DNA of 64,000 nt from Symbiodinium natans (taxonomy: Eukaryota > Sar > Dinophyceae > Suessiales > Symbiodiniaceae), in NCBI GenBank assembly GCA_905221605.1, contig CAJNDS010002546.1, forward strand, positions 859,044-923,043, given 5' to 3'. The translations under genes and the position numbers were made by a program. This document shows positions 32,566 through 44,207 of this stretch, piece by piece (the stretch's first letter is position 1; every line of letters begins with the position of its first letter). Below the pieces are notes generated by a model. That model searched no databases. It was not told where the DNA came from and saw nothing but the letters and a program-made list of their open reading frames with translations.

Positions 32566-32706
32566 AATTGCAAACACAATGCGTGCATGATGGGTTTTAC
32601 AAAAAGTTTCATATGCTTTGAAGCAAGCTTGCACGGCTTAAAAAGCAAAGCTTGCTTCAAAGCATATGAAACTTTTTTTGAAACCCATCATGCACGCATT
32701 GTGTTT
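32566..32706. repeat. About 140-bp inverted repeat heading the 113-bp array
   Basis: The left arm runs ACACAATGCGTGCATGATGG ... CATATGCTTTGAAGCAAGCT. The right arm is its reverse complement, ending GCACGCATTGTGTTT. The centre is near 32640. The arms are one half-unit each of the tandem array that follows. Confidence 0.85.
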
Positions 32707-34172
32707 ACAATGCCTGCATGATGGGTTTCAAAAAAAAGTTTCATATGCTGTGAAGCAGGCTTGCACGGCTTAAAAAAAAGCGGGGGGTTGGGGGGGGCGC
32801 AGCCCCCCCATTTGCAAAACAATGCGTGCATGATGGGTTTCAAAAAAAAAAATCATATGCTTTGAAGCAAGCTTTGCACGGCTTAAAAAAAGCGGGGGGG
32901 TTGGGGGGGGCGCAGCCCCCCCATTTGCAAACACAATGCTTGCATGATGGGTTTCAAACAAAGTTCATATGCTTTGAAGCAAGCTTGCACGGCTTAAAAA
33001 AAGCGGGGGGGTTGGGGGGGCGCAGCCCCCCCATTTGCAAACACAATGCTTGCATGATGGGTTTCAAAAAAATTCATATGCTTTGAAGCAAGCTTGCACG
33101 GCTTAAAAAAGCGGGGGGGGTTGGGGGGGGCGCAGCCCCCCCCATTTGCAAACTCAATGCTGCATCATGGGTTTCAAAAAAAAAATCATATGCTTTGAAG
33201 CAAGCTTTGCACGGCTTAAAAAAGCGGGGGGGTTGGGGGGGCGCAGCCCCCCCCCATTTGCAAACACAATGCTTGCATGATGGGTTTCAAAAAAAAGTTT
33301 CATATGCTTTGCAGCAAGCTTGCACGGCTTAAAAAAAGCGGGGGGGGTTGGTGGGGGCGCAGCCCCCCCCCATTTGCAAACACAATGCCTGCATGATGGG
33401 TTTCAAAAAAAGTTTCCTATGCTTTGAAGCAGGCTTGCACGGCTTAACAAAAGCGGGGGGGTTGGGGGGGGGCGCAGCCCCCCCCATTTGCAAACACAAT
33501 GCCTGCATGATGGGTTTCAAAAAAAGTTTTCATATGCTTTGAAGCAAGCTTTGCACGGCTTAAAAAAAGCGGGGGGGTTGGGGGGGCGCAGCCCCCCCCA
33601 TTTGCAAACACAATGCTTGCATGATGGGTTTCAAAAAAAGTTTCATATGCTTTGAAGCAAGCTTGCACGGCTTAAAAAAAGCGGGGGGGTTGGGGGGGGG
33701 CGCAGCCCCCCCCATTTGCAAACACAATGCTTGCATGATGGGTTTCAAAAAAAGTTTCATATGCTTTGAAGCAAGCTTGCACGGCTTAAAAAAAGCGGGG
33801 GGTTGGGGGGGGCGCAGCCCCCCCCATTTGCAAACACAATGCCTGCATGATGGGTTTCAAAAAAAGTTTCATATGCTTTGAAGCAAGCTTGCACGGCTTA
33901 AAAAAAGCGGGGGGGTTGGGGGGGGCGCAGCCCCCCCCATTTGCAAACACACAATGCCTGCATGATGGGTTTCAAAAAAAAGTTTCATATGCTTTGAAGC
34001 AAGCTTGCACGGCTTAAAAAAAGCGGGGGGGTTGGAGGTGGTGCAGCCCCCCCCCATTTGCAAACACAATGCTTGCATGATGGGTTTCAAAAAAAAGTTT
34101 CATATGCTTTGAAGCAAGCTTGCACGGCTTAAAAAAACGGGGGGGTTGGGGGGGGCGCAGCCCCCCCCCCTT
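32707..34172. repeat. 113-bp tandem array, about 13 copies
   Basis: Each 110-116-bp unit has GCATGATGGGTTTCAAAAAA, CATATGCTTTGAAGCAAGCT, GCACGGCTTAAAAAAAGCGG, then GGGGTTGGGGGGGCGCAGCC and a C-run. The G-run/GCGCAGC/C-run part is a perfect palindromic stem in every unit. Length varies only in the A, G and C runs. Frames across it are open by chance and encode the repeat. Confidence 0.95.
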
Positions 34173-34225
34173 TTGCATTAGCGGGTTTAGGGTTCAGGGG
34201 TTCAAGGCTTCGGGGTTCAGGGTTT

Positions 34226-34504
34226 ACTTTCGTTCTTTCTTTCCTTCTTTCTTTCTTTCCTTCTCTATTGTTGGCTTCCTTTCTTTACTCCTTTCTGTTG
34301 TTTGTGTTTCCTTCTTTCTTTCTTTCTGGCTGACTTTCTTTCGTTCTTTCTTTCTTATTGTTTGCCTCCTTTCTTTACTCCTTTCTGTTCTTTGTGTCTT
34401 TCATTCTTTCTTTCTGTCTGGCTGACTTTCTTTCGTTCTTTCTTGTAGTAGTAGTGGTGGTAGCATTGGTAGTCGAAGTAGTAGTAGTAGTTTCTTTCTT
34501 TCTC

Positions 34505-34555
<51 letters not shown>

Positions 34556-34860
34556 CTCGTTCTTTCTTTCTTTCTTGCTTTCTTTTTTTCTTTCTTTCTT
34601 TCTTCTTTCTGTCTTTCTGCCTGCTTCTCGTTCTTTCTTTCTTTCTTTCTTTCCTTATTTCTTTCTTTCTTTCTCTCTTTCTCTCGTTCTTTCTTTCTTC
34701 CTTGCTTTCTTTCCTTCTTTCTTCTTTCTGTCTTTCTGCCTGTTTTTTCTTTCTTTCTTTCTTTCTCTGTTTCTTGCTTTCTTTCTTTCTTTCTTTCTTT
34801 CTCTCTTGCTTTCTTTCTTTCTTGTCTTGCTTTCCTTCTTTCCTTCTTTCCTTCTTTCCT

Positions 34861-34899
<39 letters not shown>

Positions 34900-34900
34900 C

Positions 34901-34939
<39 letters not shown>

Positions 34940-34980
34940 CTCTTTCTTTCTTTCTTTCTTTCTTTCTTTCCTTCTCTCTG
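34226..34980. repeat. (TTTC)n pyrimidine tract of about 750 bp
   Basis: TTTC tetramers with CTTT, TCTC and occasional unrelated insertions, including a GTAGTAGTAG patch at 34444-34493. The frames encode Phe-Leu-Ser or Lys-Glu-Arg runs and are not genes. A-rich GGGAAGCAAAAA duplicates follow to 35065. Confidence 0.95.
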
Positions 34981-35099
34981 GTTTGCTTCCTGTCTTGAGA
35001 CTGGAGAACACGAGGACCCCAGGAAAAAAAAGGGAAGCAAAAAAAAAAAAAAGGGAAGCAAAAAATACGCCCTCCTTTTGGGGTCTCTGACTATATATA

Positions 35100-36534
35100 T
35101 GGTACCGCGCATTCCGATGAACTGCATGGGGAAGTCCCACCGTGAGCTGGACCAGGCAGCCGTCCGTTTGCGGGGGCATGGCCGTATCAATTGCTGTCAA
35201 GAAGGTGCTCAGTCTTAAGGACGCAGTTTTCCTCATCAAGCACAAGAAGATAAAAGCCAACTCCGTCTCGATGGCCAGCTGGAAAGAGGGAGGGAGGGAC
35301 AAGAGAATGAATAAGAAGCAAAGATACTTTAGAAGAAGAAGAAGCAGAAGAAGACGCAGAAGAAGAAGGACAAGAAGGACGAGGAGGACGAGGAGGACTA
35401 TGGGCAAGGGCACCAAAGGAGCCAGAAAACCAGGCTGGTTCCTAGCCCAACTGCCCGCGCGAGTTTTTGAGCAGGGGCATGCAGATCAAGCACCCCGGCT
35501 CCTTCTCATTCGTTGTGACATCATGTCGGGGAACCCCAAACAGCATGGACCTACGTGGCCCCAGCTCCAGTGCCACGTTCCACTCAGCGACCTCTTAATT
35601 TTTGCCACCTTATCTCTACGCACATTCGTGCAGGCACACGCGTGCACACACATGCCTGCACACATCCTAAAGTCGTTACATTAGCGAGTACTGAGCAGCT
35701 CGAAAGCCGCCTGGTGCACTCAAGCTGTGGGCCACGGCAGCCTGGGCCAACACCTGGGCCGCCGGCCAAACCTTGAGAACCATGGGTGAAGGCCAACAGC
35801 TTTATGTGCCCGGGCGCTTCCATGGGGCATTTTGGGGCATTTTGGGGCATCGTGGGGCATTTCTGGGGTTGAGGAAGGGAATGGGGCTGGAGCTGATACC
35901 CGCAGCCATGAGGCTGCCATGCCGTAGGGGTCCGCCTCCACGCACGTTTCCTGGGTGGGCCAGCCCTCTCTCGGTGCCAGGGGAAGCTGTGAGGGGTATC
36001 ACTGTCGGCGTAAGAGAGCCTCAGAGTCAGCCCTGTATGCTCAACAGCATTGCTTGGGTGTTTAGCTTGCGATTCAAGGTACAGTGGCTTCTTGGTTGTC
36101 TGATCACAGGAAGCCACTAATAATCACTAATATACCAGTGACTAGGGGGCCCCCAATCCATTCCGAACACGCATGGCCCAACAACAGGGTCCAAGTCTCG
36201 TCCTCTTCGTTGCACGCTTCCTCGATCAATTCCTCCTCGTTTGAGGACTTAGGGGTTTAGGGATGTTTAGGGTTTAGGGGTTCAGGACTTAGGGGTATGT
36301 TAGGGGTATAGGGGTTCAGGGTTTAGGTGCCTTTCCTATGCGCTTGGGCGTTTGGGAGTTTCGAGCTTCGTGCGAGCCATGGCTGGGTCGAGCTATCTTT
36401 CGAAAGCTTCAGCCTTACCGACCGTCACCCCTGGACCCGTTTTTAAAAAAATCTTACCCTAAACCCTAAACCCTAAACCCTAAACACCCTAAACCCTAAA
36501 CCCTATAAACCCCCAATAAGGCTTCGCGGTGCCC
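35100..36534. other. No firm gene
   Basis: A 180-codon plus frame (35142-35684) starts MAVSIAVKKVLSLKDAVFL at its second Met and has an Arg-rich (AGA/AGG) middle encoded by a microsatellite. The minus strand over 35300-35120 is also protein-like. Neither is convincing. GGGGCAT repeats lie at 35823-35868. TTTAGGG-type words lie at 36245-36330. Confidence 0.3.
36455..36512. repeat. Telomere-type CCCTAAA tract, 3' side of an exon
   Basis: CCCTAAA copies directly below the exon at 36535-36673; TTTAGGG on the coding strand. Confidence 0.93.
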
Positions 36535-36673
36535 TCAAAATCCCGCGAGATTTTTGCGAGCCTGCCAGTCCACCGACGCCTCGATGAGCCGCAGCTTGCA
36601 GTCCGGAGCAAGGGAGATGTCTACTTCAACCTCGGCTTCTCTTTCACGGCGCCCAAATTTCCCTCCCAAAAGG
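36535..36673 (-). CDS. Exon flanked by inverted telomere-type tracts, unrecognised
   Basis: Minus frame LLGGKFGRREREAEVEVDIS then LAPDCKLRLIEASVDWQARK, protein-like throughout, to an in-frame TGA at 36535. The exon may end earlier at CAG|GCTCGC, a GC donor. The acceptor is CCTAAG at the edge of the upstream tract. CCCTAAA repeats precede it and TTTAGGG repeats follow it. The alternating hydrophobic pattern (VEVDISLA, LRLIEASVDW) suggests beta strands. No family is recognised. Confidence 0.5.
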
Positions 36674-36726
36674 CTTAGGGTTTAGGGTTTAGGGTTTAGG
36701 GTTTAGTCGCTCACTAGGGTTTAGGG
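36674..36726. repeat. Telomere-type TTTAGGG tract, 5' side of an exon
   Basis: Six TTTAGGG copies above the exon; CCCTAAA on the coding strand. Confidence 0.93.
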
Positions 36727-38019
36727 CCACGCTGCTTTGCTTTCGGACTGGCTTTTAAGCATCTCTTTTTCGGGTTGAGGGTTGAAAAGTCCTGGGTGCT
36801 GGCATGGTTGCAGGTCTTGGGCTTTGGGGTCGCCGCTCCGATGCATACATCCCTGCCAATGGTCACGGAGCTGCCACGGAAGAATCTTCAAACCCTGAGA
36901 TGGGGGGTCAGGGTGGTTTTTAGGCCTGCTGAGACATGCAGGTCACTCCGCCGGTCCAAATCGAGAGGTTGGTCAGGATACTTAAGGGGCAGCAGCTGAG
37001 TCAGTAGCCAGGTTACGCATACAAGCAACCGCCACTGACAAACGCCAACCCGCAGCAGTTCGTTGATTCGTTGGGGACATAGGACACTCGCTAGTTTTGA
37101 ATTCAGGGATTAAGGGGTGGCGGGCTTCGAGGAGGCTAAAGGCCTACGGGTCAGGGCAGCCCAGGTGCAGCGTGAGGAAAGCGGCTACTCGCGCCCTTTC
37201 CAATTCTGGAACACCTGGAAAGCTAAGGCCCGCAGGGCTCCCTTCCAACTGGCTTGCATTCGTCTTGACAACGCTACAGGCCGGTGATTCTTTCCAGTGC
37301 ACGAAAGAATGAAGCGCCCCCCAAAAACCTGGGAGCTTTACGCTGTTGTGGATTTCGGCGAGGAGGAGGCTTGGCTGTCGTTGTTGCTTGGTTGCGATTG
37401 CACTGAAGAAAGGCGTGCCCCTGGGCCTTCAAAGTGTGCAGCAGGACATGTATACCCATCGCAAGAACTTCTTGGAACAAGAATGCCCAATGAACAACTC
37501 CTCCTCCCCAGACCACTCCTTGCCTTGTGGGGCATATGGCTGCTGCAGCCGCCACGGCAGCCAGGGACCCAGCAGCGACGCGCCGTGGGGTCGCAGGACC
37601 TTCAGGGGGTTTAAGGGCCCTTCTCACACATGTCTCATTGGCATGCAATGGCCACGAAACTCTAACCAACCTTGAACACTGAAGACACTGCATCGCCTGG
37701 AAAGATAGCCGTTCATACGAAAAGCCTTCCATTTCAAAGCATCCCGTAGTAGTATATTGCAAAGCTTGGGCTGGTCAATAGTCACAGATGCAAATGCTCA
37801 ACCGTCAACTTGAATGCCAGCTGAAGTGTGCAGACAGTTCCAACGTGACGTATTCCCTCAAATCAAACGGAGCCTGCCTCGGTCACTCCAAACCCCCGTG
37901 CGGAGGGCAACAGGAGGGCATCGGAGAGTCCAGCCGCTGTGAGGCCAAGGGCGAAGGGAAGCCATGGGCGAAGGGAAGCCGAAGAGGTTTTGGGGTTGCA
38001 GGCGTGAGGGATTATGGAG
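36727..38019. other. No firm gene
   Basis: A 162-codon minus frame (37762-37274) and a plus frame (37297-37614) overlap; both contain odd compositions and neither has a motif. Nothing else is seen. Confidence 0.3.
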
Positions 38020-38229
38020 CTACTTGGGCTTAGGGGGGCTTTGGGTATCAGCGCATGCGTGGGACCCCTCATCTCTAGACTTCATCCAAAGGCTTGCCCC
38101 TTGCTCCTGTGACTCCTCTGTCGCGTCTTGCATTTCCAGGGTTCTCTCATCCTTTTGGTACATGAGTCTGCCAAGCCTCAGGCCCCACCAGCAGCTTGTC
38201 AATAGTCCATGGCACTTTCTGTCGACCAT
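38020..38229 (-). CDS. Candidate exon in the PPR region
   Basis: The frame reads LRLGRLMYQKDERTLEMQDA and TEESQEQGASLWMKSRDEGS, polar and helical, to a stop at 38020. It lies just downstream of PPR-like sequence in the same orientation and may be the C-terminal part of that gene. No domain is recognised. Confidence 0.4.
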   Translation of the reverse strand: MVDRKCHGLLTSCWWGLRLGRLMYQKDERTLEMQDATEESQEQGASLWMKSRDEGSHACADTQSPPKPK

Positions 38230-38301
38230 GACTCTGATCCATTCTCTGCTGAGGCTTTGTTGGCTAAAGCTTGCTAAACATGTTCGAACTTGTAGCTGCC
38301 A

Positions 38302-38677
38302 TCATCCAGATGGAGGGATCAGACGACAACTCAATCTGAGCTTTCGGATGTAGTCCGCCGAGACACTCAATATTAATAGGGCTTCACGCACGCGAGGCAG
38401 CACTTGCGATGGTTCTGACGCACTGGCCTCGAGTACTGCCCCAACTGATGACTCCAAGATGCGCAGTCGACGCCGTGCTCTCTCATCACGGCAACGATGG
38501 CCAAAGCACCTTCCCAAACACCTCGGGGATGTTAGCCGCAGCCGTCCCTAGCAGTCTGACTGACAAGCGCTTAAGGTTGTTTAACGTGCGGCCCAGAACA
38601 GAAAGCCTGCCCGATCGCACCTGCGAAGCGAAACTCGCAAAGGCAGGGGAAACGGGAGGGACGAAAATGACATCCAC
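38302..38677 (-). CDS. PPR-like exon with overlapping coding-like frames
   Basis: One minus frame reads VWEGALAIVAVMREHGVDCA (about 38508-38445), the W..AL.I...M...GV pattern of a PPR helix pair. Overlapping minus frames also look like protein: LESSVGAVLEASASEPSQVL with LPRVREALLILSV, and VRSGRLSVLGRTLNNLKRLS. They cannot all be real; an indel or an intron could link them. Confidence 0.42.
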
Positions 38678-39811
38678 ACTGCCTTGTTGTAACTATGGCA
38701 ATCGCTGCAGCCAACGATTAGGTTGAGCTTAGGCTGGCCTCCTGCCATTTCGCTGACTTTTCTTGTCTAGAGTCTAGGTTTGTTGAGCAGGCCCACAGTG
38801 AGTGTAAGCCCCTCACCAAACTCCACATCCCTTAACATGGGCCAGGTGCCGGCGCGCTCCAGGCACGACATCACCTAAGGCAAACTTGGAGGGGGTGGCA
38901 GTGGGGGAAGGAGGGGAGAAGGCAAAAGCAAAGGAACATGAGAAGCTGAGACCCTGGACTCTGACTGGGGCCCGAACCAGAAACCTGATAAACACTCAAC
39001 TTCACCTGGGCAAACCACCCCCCAAACCCTCAATGGCGTGGCGCAGTGGTGAAGGTGATGCCGTTGGGCACCAGGATGCGATGGTGCATCTCCTGCGCAC
39101 ACTACCAGTATGTGAACAGTGCCGAGAACTACTGGATCGAAAGCCTCAGTACTGATCTTCCGACAGCACGTCTGGCAGTATGCACCCGGATCATGGAGAG
39201 GTAGAGATTCGTCTTGCAGCTTAACTCAAGAGAGTCGAAGTCGAATGCTTTTTTATAGCGCCGGTTTCGTCACATGTGGCGCAAGTCCGAGCAGGTGATG
39301 GAAGTCAGCAGCTTCAGTAAGAGCTTGAGTAAGAGCCGCAGCACTACGTTGAAACCTTATCCGGGCAGGTTCTCCATGCGGTTTGGAAATTAACTTATAG
39401 TATGCGGCTTGTAGGACTGTTTCGGGATGAACTCAGGAAGTTGTCTGCAGGAATCACAGGTCCTCCATGAGCAGCAGAGAGTCTTGCCAGCTTGTACCTC
39501 CAAAAAACGAGTTTGCAAGCATTCATGTAATTAGCCTTCCTTGTCACCCCTGTGTTTTGAAGATTCCATGTGACGCTTCCCGACGTGGCGGTATGGGAGA
39601 AACTGTGTGCCAAAACTCCGCACCGCGCCACGTTCACAAGAGCCCAAACCCGACGACCAGCCGAATTTTGAACGGGCTAACGCGCTGATCTTCGGAATCT
39701 GAGCTTGGAGTCTGCAAGTGGAGTTGCCGCAGTGACTGCCGGAAATTTGTCTTATCTCCTGACTTTTTCGGTGCAAAAGACATCCCGAAAGTGATGTTAA
39801 AGGTCAGGTCA

Positions 39812-39891
39812 GAGCACATCCGCTGGCAAGCGCATTGAAGCTGGCGACGTCTGCACGAACTCCAGAGTTCTCCAAAACATTGAGGATGTTC
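39812..39891 (-). CDS. PPR exon
   Basis: After a TAGCCAG acceptor the frame reads NILNVLENSGVRADVASFNA then LASGCAL, matching the second half of one PPR repeat and the start of the next (D..SFNAL...C). In PPR proteins each 35-residue helical hairpin contacts one RNA base; most act in organelle RNA processing. The repeat-per-exon layout fits the other PPR exons upstream. Confidence 0.55.
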
Positions 39892-40261
39892 CTGGCTACA
39901 ACCACAAATTGGCATGACATCTGAGTTCGGTGGCGCAGTCCGAAGGGGAAGAAGCCTGAAGATGAGGAGAGGGCAATGACGGCAGCAGCAAGTGTAGATC
40001 TAGGTAGTGCCAGGAAGTCCCAGCAGGTTTAGACCCCTATCCATTGCGATGGAGGCCAGCCCTCCTTCCTCCAAGCCCTGCAAACTTAAGCATCTGCACT
40101 ACGCACCAAACACTAGAAACCCCATTTACAAGCTGCATCTAGAAGTTCGTGGGAAAAGCCAGGGCTCTTGGCCCGCACCCAGCGCCGTTCGCGAGCCACA
40201 GCAGACAACACCGCGTTGCAGGCCAGTGTGTCGGGAGATAGCTTGGCCTACCACGTTGCAC

Positions 40262-40284
40262 CGGGGGGGGGGGGGGGGGGGGGG
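40262..40284. repeat. 23-bp G-run
   Basis: Uninterrupted G tract in an otherwise unremarkable region (39900-40670), where no gene is seen. Confidence 0.95.
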
Positions 40285-40674
40285 TTGTTGGCGGTACATT
40301 ATTGTTACAATAAGTTACAATCTGAAAGGTTCATTGGGGCGCGGCAGCAACAGGCCTCTAGATGATACTTCCTCGACGCCATGACCCTTAAGACGATGGG
40401 GCATACATCAGCCTACAGAGTGCGGGGGCTGACAACGCTAATCGATGCTTCGGGGAGTTCTAGTAACCTCGATATTCCTGAGTGCTGGTGTGCCGAGTTG
40501 GAGTTGCGTAGTAGGGTTGAGGACATTGTTTTGCCACCTGCCTAGCTGACCGAAGCCGTTATGGATTCGGATCTTGAGGGCCTTATAATGTAGGATATAT
40601 GCCTGGGTAGGATCTCAAGGCTTCCTGTTTCTGTCCCCCTGGCTGACCGTTCTTCTTGGGGGCGGACTCTCCCG

Positions 40675-40737
40675 ACTGCAGCCCGCGTCCTGCGTCATGG
40701 CAAGCAGCAACTCCAGAACATCTTGCCACTTGCCCAC
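40675..40737 (-). CDS. PPR exon
   Basis: A GCGCAG acceptor is followed by VGKWQDVLELLLAMTQDAGC, the G.W...LELL..M...G helix A to loop pattern of dinoflagellate PPR repeats. The frame continues to about 40615 but loses the pattern. Confidence 0.52.
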
Positions 40738-41462
40738 CTGCGCCGGTTTTTGAACTACAGATTCGGACAAAGCGGGCTGGTGCAGACAAAGAATGCAAAA
40801 AGAATGCTTGGGTTCCTGGAGCTGTTGCAGAGCATCCAAGCACTGCGGGTGCTCAAAAAGCCTAAGTTGTGGAAATCACCTGAATGGGTCAGACTGCTGA
40901 GAGGCCCATTGCCACCAAGGCAGCGTAGCCAGACGAAACATACTGGTAGTGCACATAGGAACAAACAGTTCAGGAGGCCCACACCACAGTGGACCCGAGG
41001 TTATTTTTGCACAAGCGTACAACGTCCCATTTTGGGGAGCGACAGATCTCAGCCTCTCCGCAGGCACTCATCGCGGTGCTGTAGCTGACCTGGATACGAA
41101 GTTAAAAGCTCGCAATATAGGAAACTAAACTCAAAAAGATTCCAACATCAGAGCCAGTACCCCCTCAACCTAGAGGACAAGCGGCGCAGGCATTGATCAT
41201 TGAGCCAACACTGGTGGAAAATGGAGCAAGAAGGGTTTCACCAGCAATGTAGGGCTTCCCTCAGGATCGTCGTGTTCTTGATTGTTCTCTTCAGAGCCTG
41301 TCATATGCTAAGCAGGCCCTTGCTCTTGACTAATTATGCCGGTTGACGCCGGTAGGCCATGAATTTCATGTAGTCAGCACGCTTTCGCTTGTGAATGACG
41401 ACCCACGTCTCCAACTCCAATGAGGTTTTCGAAACACCCTGGCCTCCAAAATGGCTATCTAC

Positions 41463-41580
41463 CATAAAGAGGTAGAGAGAGCGAAAGAGAAAGACAGAGA
41501 GAGTGAGAGAGTGAGAGAGCGAGAGAAAGCGAGAGAAAGCGAGAGAAAGCGAGAGCGAGAGCGAGAGCGAGAGAGAGGAA
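41463..41580. repeat. GA-rich purine microsatellite
   Basis: GAGAGAGC and GAGAAAGC units. Frames over it encode Arg-Glu or Ser-Leu runs. Confidence 0.9.
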
Positions 41581-41984
41581 AACGAGTGCACAGACAGCAT
41601 ACGCAAGGGCAGGGGACATGCTTTCGCGCTTGGTCCTTTTGAATATCAACTTCTGCCCCGGCCACCTAAGAATTTGTTTCGGTCTTTCCGGCTCCGATCG
41701 ACACAACAGGTGGCACATGGTTGATGCGAAACAGAACGACACCGTGGAATCTCTGGTGTGAAAAATCTGAAAGAGCCGCTAGGCACCCCTGAAAGCAAGA
41801 AAGAAGGAGATCTGAGGAAGACAAAGAAGACGGCGGTTTATTGAAGTAACAACTAACTACTACATCAGTTCAACCATTTACGAAAAACCATACATCTTTT
41901 TGTGCCACCCGCACTGCCGTACTATATATATATATAGGTTCATGTATTCTATGGAAGTTCGTCAGTTGCGCCTGGTCAGCTCGC

Positions 41985-42201
41985 AGCTCAATGTCCAGCA
42001 TTCGCTGCAGCAGGTTCAAGCAGAGTCGCCACTGCCCAACGGTCACCTTCGCACTGGGCAACTCTGGCAGACAAAGGCTTCCGAGAGCTTCCAACTCTGG
42101 AGGGGAGTAATTCTGAAACTTCGGCTGAGGCCACGCAGGCAGCCATGGCGGTGTTGAAGCTCACTGCATCCCCGCGGACCTTTCGTGCAGGCATCGACCA
42201 C
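41985..42201 (-). CDS. Two PPR exons
   Basis: Exon one (42201-42120) follows TGCCTGCAG and reads WSMPARKVRGDAVSFNTAMA then ACVASAE, ending at a GTTTCAG donor. About 60 nt later VTVGQWRLCLNLLQRMLDIE and LRADQ resume the motif (GQW.LCLNLLQRM). Together they make one full PPR repeat junction: loop DAVSFNTAM.AC, then helix A of the next. The short intron could end at CTGCCAG near 42073. Confidence 0.62.
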
Positions 42202-42784
42202 CTGCAGGCACGCTCAAATGGGAACAACTCGCCGAAGCAGATTGAAGAGGCTCCAGAACACGTGTCTCCGGAAGAGACGATGACAAGCTTGGTAAACCCC
42301 AAACAATAGACCCTGAACACCATACCAAAGGAAAACGTGCCAGAAGGCACAGTCGGGCAAAGAAAGGGAAAACCGGGTAAGCTCCTATAATCTTCTACAG
42401 AAAGCCCTAGACCTCTTCAAGATGGAGATTCAACACTATCATTTTGAAGTTGTGTGCCCCGGTCGCCGCACACCTTCAAATATCACGAATCAACGCCATA
42501 AGAACGTCCCACTGCTTTACCCAGGCCACAGGGTGTCAAGCGCCAGCTGCCACTGAGAGCCTCACTTCACAGCAAACCTAAGGATGTATGATGCGTAAGT
42601 ACGCCTTGCCTTCAAGGTGAGTGCTCGGGGTGCTCCCGAACCCCCCGATCCCCCCCCCCGACCCAGCTTGACAGGATTAGCCAGCGACGTCCCCACATCC
42701 GGAAGTACCGCCGAAAACAGCACATGGGAGAAATCACCCTGTTTTGAACCTGGAAGCTGCTTTCATGCCAGGACTGAGGAATCA

Positions 42785-42824
42785 CCCTAAACCCTAAACC
42801 CTAAACCCTAACACCCTAAAAGCA
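42785..42824. repeat. Telomere-type CCCTAAA tract below a PPR exon
   Basis: Four CCCTAAA copies plus CACCCTAAAA; reads TTTAGGG on the coding strand, 3' of the exon. Confidence 0.9.
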
Positions 42825-42829
42825 TCCAG

Positions 42830-42905
42830 GCACCCTTCTGCAGCGCGCTGATCGCGGAGTTGAAAGACACCGCCGTGGGGCGAAGCTTGGCGCCGCTGAG
42901 GCTTC
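42830..42905 (-). CDS. PPR exon between inverted telomere-type tracts
   Basis: A CTCAAG acceptor precedes SLSGAKLRPTAVSFNSAISA then LQKGAW, a textbook dinoflagellate PPR stretch (L.P.AVSFNSAISAL.KG..W). The exon is about 76 nt. CCCTAAA repeats precede and TTTAGGG repeats follow it in coding sense. The plus strand also shows an open frame (ALIAELKDTAVGRSLAPL), but the PPR match decides the strand. Confidence 0.66.
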
Positions 42906-42928
42906 CTTGAGAGACGTCTTAGCGTTTA

Positions 42929-43102
42929 GGGTTTAGGGTTTAGGGTTTAGGGTTTAGGGTTTAGGGTTTAGGGTTTAGAGTTTTTTTTCCCACCCGTTTC
43001 GCGGGTGTAGGGTTTAGGGTTTAGGTGTTAGGGTGTTAGGGTTTAGGGTTTAGGGTTTAGGGTTTAGGGTTTAGGGTTTAGGGTTTAGGGTTTAGGGTTC
43101 AG
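42929..43102. repeat. Telomere-type TTTAGGG tract, about 170 bp, above a PPR exon
   Basis: Over 20 TTTAGGG copies broken by a 40-bp spacer (TTTTTTTTCCCACCCGTTTC) at 42979-43008. Confidence 0.95.
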
Positions 43103-44207
43103 GGTCTGAGGCCCGCTTTGAACCTTGAAAACCCATTTAAGCCTTTAGATTGACTTCAGGGGTTGAGGCAGAGGACGCTTCTGAAGAGTTCTGGTTGAGG
43201 ACTTCAAGTTTTTTGGAGCTCCGGGCTGCTTCAGCGGAGGATGTTCGGTTCTAGGAGTTCCGTTTAGAACGGGCTTGGCTCGCTTCTGGAAAGGGTTCTC
43301 GCCCATCTTGCCACTTGGACTTCAGCCATCTTCAGCCCTCAATCCTGAAAACAGTGTCGAACATTCCTTGAAGCTCATATCCCACCAGGCTTAATTAGTT
43401 TCAGGTCGTCTACAACGGCGAACCGTCTGCCGCCGCAGGACGCAACATGCCCAAGGCCAGTCTACCATCGCCCGCGTTCTCGCAGGCGTGGATGGCGATG
43501 TTGTAACCTAGGTCTGGAGCTTGACATCAAGTTGGGTACCCACACCCGCCGATCACGAAGCCGGAGTGCGAGGACGAAGGGTTCGTGGCAAAAGTGGTTC
43601 TTCTTTGTGCGTGTCTGTGTAGGTATTTTTTGCAAGCGCTTCAGTGATGGAGGCATGGCGGGCTCTGCGAGCGGCTTAGGACCGTAGTGTGCAGTAGGCT
43701 GACACGTACTTGTTTCACCACTGGACGTAGTTACAGAACCCTCTGACAGTTCAAAGCCCTTGTAGTCACGGGGACCGAATAGCAGCACACAGCGCTTGCA
43801 AGGGCTGTTTCAACCCAAGAGTAACCTCCAAACTGGCCCAACTTAACTTACGAGACTCTGCGGGCAGGCTGCTGATGATGCTGGGAGACGGCCCTTTGGA
43901 TGACATTGTCTCAAGCAGCCTAGGTCCAGTTTTTCATGGGACAACTTGCTCTGCAGTCACAGGCTGGTCCAGGTCGAAGCACCCGCTTGCCCTGACCCCG
44001 CAGATTCGAGGTAACGACACTACGGCGACGTCTCTAACGGAAGCTCCTCACAATAAAGAATGAACAAAGGCACCCGGGATTAAGAGAATTCTCCGGAAAC
44101 AGATGGGCTTCGAATGGAGCTCTGAGCACTATGGGACCACACTGCAAGCCGAGCCGCTCGAGTGCTGAGGCCCAGCCATCACCTGCCCTGGAGCAAGGAA
44201 AAAGTTC

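Noticed and set aside
32261-34425. Many short frames with CMMGFKKSF or KPIMQALCLQM phrases
   Set aside because: They repeat with the 113-bp tandem array and are produced by it; unit length is not a multiple of three.
34358-35416. Long frames of Phe-Leu-Ser or Lys-Glu-Arg
   Set aside because: They are translations of the TTTC microsatellite.
35142-35684. 180-codon Arg-rich plus frame
   Set aside because: The Arg run comes from an AGA/AGG microsatellite and the opposite strand is equally protein-like.
39034-39146. TGGCGCAGTGG, a tRNA box-A-like word, with a weak box B about 90 bp later
   Set aside because: Spacing and stems do not form a tRNA; a tRNA-derived SINE is possible but unsupported.
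41441-41456. 12-bp match to the core of the dinoflagellate spliced leader (TAGCCATTTTGG on the minus strand)
   Set aside because: The CTCAAG end and the leader-gene downstream donor are missing, so a relic cannot be told from chance.
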